Shown here: positions 7,579 through 10,630 of the stretch, one piece after another
Layout of the letters: the number at the start of each line of letters is the position of its first letter
Numbering within the stretch: position 1 is the first letter of the stretch
NCBI GenBank assembly: GCA_045125095.1
Contig: JBGVMW010000223.1
Span: forward strand, 1 to 10,630
Source: JBGVMW01 sp045125095
GTDB lineage: Bacteria > Bacillota > Clostridia > Lachnospirales > Lachnospiraceae
Length of the DNA: 10,630 bases
Reading direction: 5' to 3'
The notes under the pieces: model-generated
Told to the model about the DNA's origin: nothing
The model's input: the letters and a program-made list of their open reading frames with translations, nothing else
Database searches by the model: none
Program-made: the position numbers and the translations under genes

Positions 7579-7701
7579 ATCGTTCATCTCCTTTTCTAGT
7601 TTGATGGTCATAGGAAGGTTATGCTCTTCCTGCAATTTCTTTTTCTTGATTTTTGTATCCATCCTGGCAAGCAGTATATCCAGCATGGAAATAAGCTTGT
7701 G
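7402..7701 (-). pseudogene. Copy E: C-terminal fragment of Rpn-like protein
   Basis: About 100 codons from HKLISMLD to the stop at 7402-7404 match the C-terminus of copy C: ARMDTK, KLQEEHNLPMTIKLEKEM, MCNLSSGIRE and AVAASLH. Everything upstream, including the PD-(D/E)XK core, is missing. It is replaced by a ~41-nt linker with a hairpin that connects to the end of copy D. The break is at the same codon as in copy F, so D-E and E-F are tandem units of about 340 bp. The ATG at 7684-7686 has no ribosome-binding site, while the internal ATG 7576-7578 has AAGGAG. The frame is intact, so the fragment may be expressed as a short tail protein rather than being dead. Confidence 0.7.
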
Positions 7702-7723
7702 CTGGTTTGTGTCAGCACAAGCT
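7694..7723 (-). repeat. Perfect 11-bp inverted repeat in the D-E linker
   Basis: AGCTTGTGCTG (7694-7704) pairs perfectly with CAGCACAAGCT (7713-7723) across an 8-nt loop. No T-run follows on either strand, so it is not an ordinary terminator. The left arm overlaps the first codons of copy E homology (HKL). The E-F linker at the matching place has a weaker version with a GAGCTG/CAGCTC stem. Confidence 0.7.
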
Positions 7724-7742
7724 CATACGGGAGGGAAGGCAA

Positions 7743-7943
7743 TTAATGCAGACTAGCGGCAACAGCGGACAGTTCTTCTTCTGTGTAAAGACCGGTGGCC
7801 TTGATTGCGTCTATGGTGGTTAAACCATACATTATCATATTGCGTATGGTTTCTAATTTTCCTTTACGCTCTCCTTTGCGTTCTCCGCTACGTTCTCCAT
7901 CGAGAAAGCTTTCCTCGCGGATGCCTGAACTTAAGTTGCACAT
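7743..7943 (-). CDS. Putative internally started tail protein of copy D (RpnS-like)
   Basis: A 66-aa frame begins at the ATG of MCNLSSGIRE, with AAGGAG 9 nt upstream. Blocks are ESFL-DGER-SGER-KGER-KGKL before ETIRNMI. The frame is complete although the parent gene has lost its nuclease half. Expression is inferred only. Confidence 0.4.
   Translation of the reverse strand: MCNLSSGIREESFLDGERSGERKGERKGKLETIRNMIMYGLTTIDAIKATGLYTEEELSAVAASLH
7867..7902 (-). repeat. Three 12-bp tandem repeats encoding GER(S/K)-type blocks
   Basis: On the + strand the three units read CGYTCTCC plus four variable bases (7867-7878, 7879-7890, 7891-7902). They encode the 4-residue blocks of copy D's tail. Related pairs of units are at 8672-8695 (copy C) and 7516-7539 (copy E). 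Confidence 0.75.
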
Positions 7944-8376
7944 ATCCTTCATCTCCTTTTCTAGCTTGATAGTCATAGGAAGATTATGTTCTTCCTGTAA
8001 TTTCTTTTTCTTGGTTTTTGCATCCATCCTGGCAAGCAGGATATTCAGCATGGAAATGAGCTGGTGGTGGCTGTGGTCAGGCTTGCCGCTGAGATGGATA
8101 AAGGTGATATTCATCAGGTCACAGTTTTTGTATAGTTTCAGTTTATCGTTGCCCTGATAGATGATATGAGGCTCAAAGTAATAATTGATGATAGAGTCCT
8201 TCTTGTCCTCCAGGCAGTCCATGCAAATCCAGATGTTGTAGACTTTCTTGATGTTGTCGTACTGCTCCTTGTCTGAGCCGTCATTGGTAAACTCCACGGA
8301 AAGCTGGGCTGAGATAAGCCGTGCTACGTAGAAGATGCCACGGTTCAGGAAACTGTAGCCGAGATTACTTTTCTGT

Positions 8377-8398
8377 AAAAAGCCGCAGATTTGCGGCT
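8377..8398 (-). terminator. Rho-independent terminator, 3' end of copy C
   Basis: On the - strand a 7-bp stem AGCCGCA/TGCGGCT with loop AATC (8381-8398) runs into TTTTTA. An alternative 7-bp stem GCCGCAG/CTGCGGC (8382-8388 with 8397-8403) also ends next to the T-run. It lies about 150 nt after the copy C stop. Confidence 0.72.
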
Positions 8399-8441
8399 GC
8401 GGCTTTTGGTAGGTAAGTGATGTTGAGTTAGTTTCATGAGG

Positions 8442-8481
8442 ACAACAGCTAATGGTAACTGGTGTCAGCACCAGCTGTTGT
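8442..8481 (-). repeat. 40-nt palindrome in the 3' flank of copy C
   Basis: ACAACAGCT (8442-8450) and AGCTGTTGT (8473-8481) form a 9-bp stem. Inside it CTGGTG/CACCAG (8459-8464 with 8469-8474) can form a competing 6-bp hairpin. The same 40-nt element with a few substitutions is at 9941-9980 after copy A. Confidence 0.65.
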
Positions 8482-8547
8482 GGGTGATATGGGGGATATG
8501 AGTAGGACATTTTTCAGTTTCGTGTATACTTTTTGCAGCGTTGCTTA

Positions 8548-8736
8548 TTAGTGAAGGCTAGCAGCAACAGCGGAAAGCTCGTCTTCCGTGTAGCGGCCAG
8601 TAGCCCTGATTGCTTCGATGGTGGTCAATCCGTCCACTATCATATTGCGTATGGTTTCTAATTTTCCCTTACGCTCGCCTTTATGCTCGCCTATACGTAT
8701 GCCTTCCTCGCGGATGCCTGAACTTAAGTTGCACAT
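8548..8736 (-). CDS. Putative internally started tail protein of copy C (RpnS-like antitoxin candidate)
   Basis: A 62-aa frame nested in phase at the 3' end of the full-length gene. It starts at the ATG (8734-8736) of MCNLSSGIRE, with AAGGAG at 8746-8751 on the - strand, 9 nt away. The same arrangement is present in all five copies. In enteric Rpn systems the C-terminal domain is translated separately and blocks the toxic full-length protein; by analogy this would be the inhibitor. No expression evidence is available. Confidence 0.45.
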   Translation of the reverse strand: MCNLSSGIREEGIRIGEHKGERKGKLETIRNMIVDGLTTIEAIRATGRYTEDELSAVAASLH

Positions 8737-9525
8737 ATCGTTCATCTCCTTTTCTAGCTTGATAGTCATAGGAAGGTTGTGTTCTTCCTGTAATTTCTTT
8801 TTCTTGGTTTTTGCATCCATCCTGGCAAGCAGGGTATCCAGCATGGAAATGAGCTGGTGGTGGCTCTGGTCAGGCTTGCCGCTGAGGTGGATGAAGGTGA
8901 TATTCATCAGGTCACAGTTTTCATACACTGTTAGCTTGTCATTGCCCTGGTAGATGATATGAGGCTCAAAGGAATAATTGATAATAGAGTCCTTCTTGTC
9001 CTCAGGGCAGTTCATGCAAATCCAGATGCTGTAGACCTTTTTCATATTGTCATACTGCTTCTTATCTGAGCCATCATTGGTAAACTCTACGGAAAGCTGG
9101 GCTGAGATAAGCCGGGCTGCGTAGAAGATGCCGCGGTTCAGGAGGCTGTAGCCGGGATTGCTTTTCTGCTGGGCTTCGATGTTGATGATGATTTTTGTCC
9201 TGCTGCCATCGGGCAGGGTGATGGTAAAGCGGATGTCAAAGATAGCACGGCCTTCACCGGGAATTTTGCTTTCCAGCTCGTCATTGAGGATTTTCCTGTT
9301 GGTGAGTCCCGGTTCCACAAATATCTGGCTGACCTGGATTGAATCTGCATCAATGCATTTTTCAACCATAGGGATGGAATAATTTTTCAATTCCTTGACT
9401 GTGTATTTGGTAATGGGGGCCAGCAACGGTGTATTGGCCAGGACACGCTTTACGCTCCTGTCGTAGCGGATGTCGATATTTTCCGTGTCAATATCCCTGG
9501 CTAGGATAGTTTGTATGGTAGTCAA
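8548..9525 (-). CDS. Copy C: full-length Rpn-like PD-(D/E)XK nuclease family protein
   Basis: A 325-aa protein of the Rpn/PDDEXK-type 'putative transposase' family. The nuclease core shows IFDIRFTI with the candidate catalytic Asp97, then IIINIEAQ with Glu117 and Gln119, the D...ExQ form of PD-(D/E)XK seen in Rpn relatives. A middle region (RGIFYAARLISAQLS, IWICMN, SFEPHIIYQG) follows, then a helical Lys/Glu-rich stretch to MCNL, a GEHK-GERK repeat and a C-terminal helix pair ending AVAASLH. TTG 9525 is chosen as start because AAGGAG (9534-9539) lies 8 nt upstream; an earlier TTG at 9552 has none. E. coli Rpn proteins cleave DNA and have been linked to RecA-independent recombination and phage defence. 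It is the only complete copy here. Its 3' end is followed by two palindromes shared with copy A. Confidence 0.85.
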   Translation of the reverse strand: MTTIQTILARDIDTENIDIRYDRSVKRVLANTPLLAPITKYTVKELKNYSIPMVEKCIDADSIQVSQIFVEPGLTNRKILNDELESKIPGEGRAIFDIRFTITLPDGSRTKIIINIEAQQKSNPGYSLLNRGIFYAARLISAQLSVEFTNDGSDKKQYDNMKKVYSIWICMNCPEDKKDSIINYSFEPHIIYQGNDKLTVYENCDLMNITFIHLSGKPDQSHHQLISMLDTLLARMDAKTKKKKLQEEHNLPMTIKLEKEMNDMCNLSSGIREEGIRIGEHKGERKGKLETIRNMIVDGLTTIEAIRATGRYTEDELSAVAASLH

Positions 9526-9875
9526 TCGTCTCTCTCCTTCATTATACCACAAAGTGCTGTGAATTGGTATGTGTGCAGGCCTGCCGTGATTATATTGATT
9601 ATCTAGCTATTTTCATGATTTTGTAAATTCGTAACTTGCAAGCTGAATGTAACTTGCAAGCTGAATGTAAATTGAAAGTTAAAAATTGAACTTTACAGAC
9701 TTCAATTACAGGTTGCATAAGAAATTTCTTGTTTCAATTTTATAACAATTTTTCTGTCTTGAATAGATGTATGTGCTTTCATTATAAAGAATTTTTTGAT
9801 AATTTAGGAAATCTTTTTAAGTATAAACTGCTTATTTTCCGGTAAAAGAGGTGAATGATTGTGAGATACAAAAAT
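9526..9875. other. AT-rich gene-free region between copies A and C
   Basis: No supported gene in either direction. For the - strand it is the upstream region of copy C. It contains an 18-bp direct repeat (9631-9666), a 12-bp palindrome AAGAAATTTCTT (9719-9730), AAAGTT/AACTTT arms (9676-9695), and two TATAAT hexamers on the - strand (9541-9546 and 9781-9786). The first TATAAT has an extended TG but ends 1 nt from the ribosome-binding site, which is too close for a normal leader. The second has no good -35 box. It is not recognisably related to the 5' part missing from copy D. Confidence 0.5.
9631..9666. repeat. Two 18-bp direct repeats with palindromic core
   Basis: GTAACTTGCAAGCTGAAT occurs twice head to tail (9631-9648, 9649-9666), and a degenerate third start GTAAATTGAAAG follows. 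Each unit contains the perfect 8-bp palindrome CTTGCAAG. The spacing and position about 110-130 bp upstream of the copy C start suggest a protein-binding site, but no regulator is identified. Confidence 0.65.
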
Positions 9876-9897
9876 AAAAAGCCGCAGATTTGCGGCT
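9876..9897 (-). terminator. Rho-independent terminator, 3' end of copy A
   Basis: The same AGCCGCA/TGCGGCT stem with AATC loop as after copy C (9880-9886 with 9891-9897), followed on the - strand by TTTTTATTTTTG. It lies about 150 nt after the copy A stop. Confidence 0.72.
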
Positions 9898-9940
9898 GCG
9901 GCCTTTGGTAGGTAAGTGATGTTAAGTTAATTTCATGAAG

Positions 9941-9980
9941 ACAACAGCTAGTGGTGACTGATGTCAGCACCAGCTGTTGT
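9941..9980 (-). repeat. 40-nt palindrome in the 3' flank of copy A
   Basis: ACAACAGCT (9941-9949) pairs with AGCTGTTGT (9972-9980). It is the counterpart of the element at 8442-8481. The stem arms are unchanged while several loop positions differ. Confidence 0.65.
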
Positions 9981-10046
9981 GGGGGATATGGGGATATGAA
10001 TAGGACATTTTTCAGTTTTGTGTATCCTTTTTTGCAGCCCTACTTC

Positions 10047-10247
10047 TTAGTGAAGGCTGGCAGAAACAGCAGCAAGCTCTTCCGCGGTGTAGCGGCCAGT
10101 GGCTTTGAGTGCTTCGATGGTGGTAAATCCATCCACTATCATGTTGCGTATGGTTTCAATCTTGCCCTCGATCTTGCCTTTTAATAATCCGCTATGTTCT
10201 CCATCACGGAAGCCTTCCTCGCGGATGCCTGAACTTAAGTTGCACAT
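10047..10247 (-). CDS. Putative internally started tail protein of copy A (RpnS-like antitoxin candidate)
   Basis: A 66-aa in-phase frame from the ATG (10245-10247) of MCNLSSGIRE, with AAGGAG at 10257-10262 on the - strand. Five 4-residue blocks precede ETIRNMI. Status as for the other copies: predicted from signal placement and analogy, not shown. Confidence 0.42.
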   Translation of the reverse strand: MCNLSSGIREEGFRDGEHSGLLKGKIEGKIETIRNMIVDGFTTIEALKATGRYTAEELAAVSASLH

Positions 10248-10630
10248 ATCGTTCATCTCCTTTTCTAGTTTGATAGTCATAGGCAGGTTGTGTTCTTCCT
10301 GCAATTTCTTTTTCTTGGTTTCTGCATCCATCTTGGCAAGCAGGGTGTCCAGCATGGAAATGAGCCTGTGGTGGCTCTGGTCAGGCTTGCCGCTGAGGTG
10401 GATGAAGGTGATATTCATCAGGTCGTAGTTTTTATATGGCTGCAGCTTGTCATTGCCCTGGTATATGATATGAGGCTCAAAGGAATAAGTGATAATAGAG
10501 TCCTTCTTGTCCTCAGGGCAGTTCATGCAGATCCAGATGCTGTAGACCTTTTTCATATTGTCGTACTGCTTCTTGTCTGAGCTGTCATTGGTAAACTCCA
10601 CGGATAGCTGGGCTGAGATAAGCCGGGCTG
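10047..10630 (-). CDS. Copy A: Rpn-like PD-(D/E)XK family protein, 5' end outside window
   Basis: The C-terminal 194 codons of another family member; the frame is open to the right edge, where it reads ARLISAQLSVEFTND as in copy C. The GTG near 10601 is therefore an internal Val codon. It is very similar to copy C through SFEPHIIYQG, HLSGKPDQSHH and KLQEEHNLPM. Its tail differs: EGFR-DGEH-SGLL-KGKI-EGKI before ETIRNMI. The nuclease motifs would lie beyond the edge, so whether this copy is complete cannot be judged. Its 3' flank, including the 40-nt palindrome and terminator, matches that of copy C. Confidence 0.82.
   Translation of the reverse strand, partial: ARLISAQLSVEFTNDSSDKKQYDNMKKVYSIWICMNCPEDKKDSIITYSFEPHIIYQGNDKLQPYKNYDLMNITFIHLSGKPDQSHHRLISMLDTLLAKMDAETKKKKLQEEHNLPMTIKLEKEMNDMCNLSSGIREEGFRDGEHSGLLKGKIEGKIETIRNMIVDGFTTIEALKATGRYTAEELAAVSASLH

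Larger units (their letters stand above)
7743..8375 (-). pseudogene. Copy D: Rpn-like gene lacking its nuclease active site
   Basis: About 210 codons match copy C from QKSNxGYSxLNRGIFY to the stop at 7743-7745. The first ~119 residues, which carry the catalytic Asp and Glu, are deleted. The break is sharp at 8375: the next bases (from 8376) belong to the 3' palindrome of copy C. By chance the frame stays open into that flank as far as 8510, giving a 255-codon chimeric ORF whose first 45 codons read through copy C's terminator and hairpin. No start signal supports translation of the whole chimera. The tail has five 4-residue blocks, the longest GER-type run in the window. Confidence 0.75.
6990..10630 (-). 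repeat. Array of five related Rpn/PDDEXK-type gene copies (F, E, D, C, A)
   Basis: The region contains five - strand copies of one gene family in different states: copy A (right edge), C (complete), D (5' half deleted), E and F (C-terminal parts only). They share HQLISMLD, KLQEEHNLPMTIKLEKEM and NDMCNL with small changes. Copies C and A also share about 165 nt of 3' flank, including two palindromes. D, E and F lie in tandem with a repeat period of about 340 bp between D/E and E/F. Family members are annotated as putative transposases or recombination-promoting nucleases, but I see no target-site duplication or terminal inverted repeats, so mobility is not shown here. Confidence 0.8.

Noticed and set aside
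7867..7902. 12-bp repeats as a CRISPR-like or minisatellite element
   Set aside because: Units are in phase with the coding frame, have no spacers, and encode recognisable 4-residue blocks shared by the other copies.
7454..8157. Long + strand ORFs opposite the Rpn-like copies (also 8618-8953 and 10099-10428) with similar predicted proteins in each copy
   Set aside because: They are antisense shadows of the repeated genes. Their similarity follows from similarity of the - strand coding sequences, and they lack ribosome-binding sites and recognisable domains.
7743..8510. 255-codon - strand ORF as one real gene
   Set aside because: The first 45 codons read through the copy C hairpin and terminator and have no homologue-like content or start signal. 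The ORF is a fusion of flank with truncated copy D.
9541..9546. TATAAT with extended TG on the - strand as the copy C promoter
   Set aside because: It ends 1 nt before the ribosome-binding site, so the transcript would begin within or after that site. No matching -35 box is visible at the usual spacing. Kept only as a note.
6990..10630. Classical insertion sequence with terminal inverted repeats
   Set aside because: No matching ends or target-site duplications could be identified; only the 3' palindrome is shared, and the copies differ in length by truncation.

Overview
The window looks like a low-GC, AT-rich bacterial chromosome segment. Rumen or gut Bacillota such as Selenomonadales/Negativicutes or Lachnospirales would fit, because LicD/IspD-type polysaccharide clusters and multi-copy PD-(D/E)XK 'Rpn-like transposase' genes are common there. 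This is inference from gene content; no rRNA or housekeeping marker is present to fix the taxon.

Positions 1-6980 (+ strand) hold a compact surface-polysaccharide operon that enters from the left edge. Its order is a GT4 glycosyltransferase (5' end cut off), a LicD phosphotransferase, an IspD/TarI-type cytidylyltransferase, an extended SDR dehydratase/epimerase/reductase, a GT2 glycosyltransferase, a 30-residue membrane ORF of unknown status, an EpsG/Wzy-type polymerase and a second GT2. Gaps are short or absent, so the genes are probably co-transcribed. The LicD-IspD-SDR trio suggests that a CDP-activated polyol or similar alcohol is made and its phosphate ester is attached to the glycan. 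The GTs would build the repeat unit and the polymerase would join units. Two G8 tracts, one in the SDR and one early in the polymerase, are possible phase-variation sites.

Positions 6990-10630 (- strand) hold a degenerate array of five related Rpn/PDDEXK-type genes. From right to left (the direction of transcription) these are: copy A (cut by the right edge), copy C (full length, 325 aa, active-site residues visible), copy D (nuclease half deleted), copy E (C-terminal ~100 residues only) and copy F (C-terminal part with a different tail and an in-frame stop). Copies A, C and F end in the same short palindrome followed by a T-run on the - strand. All five keep a strong AAGGAG site followed by an ATG inside the gene, exactly where the variable tail begins. 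The tails of A, C, D and E carry different numbers of a 4-residue (12-bp) repeat. This matches the published design of enteric Rpn toxin/antitoxin genes-within-genes, and the truncated copies look like orphan antitoxin (tail) cassettes. That reading is the most interesting hypothesis here.

The 9526-9875 stretch between copies C and A has no gene. It holds an 18-bp direct repeat with a palindromic core and weak promoter-like motifs. No tRNA, rRNA or CRISPR array was seen.
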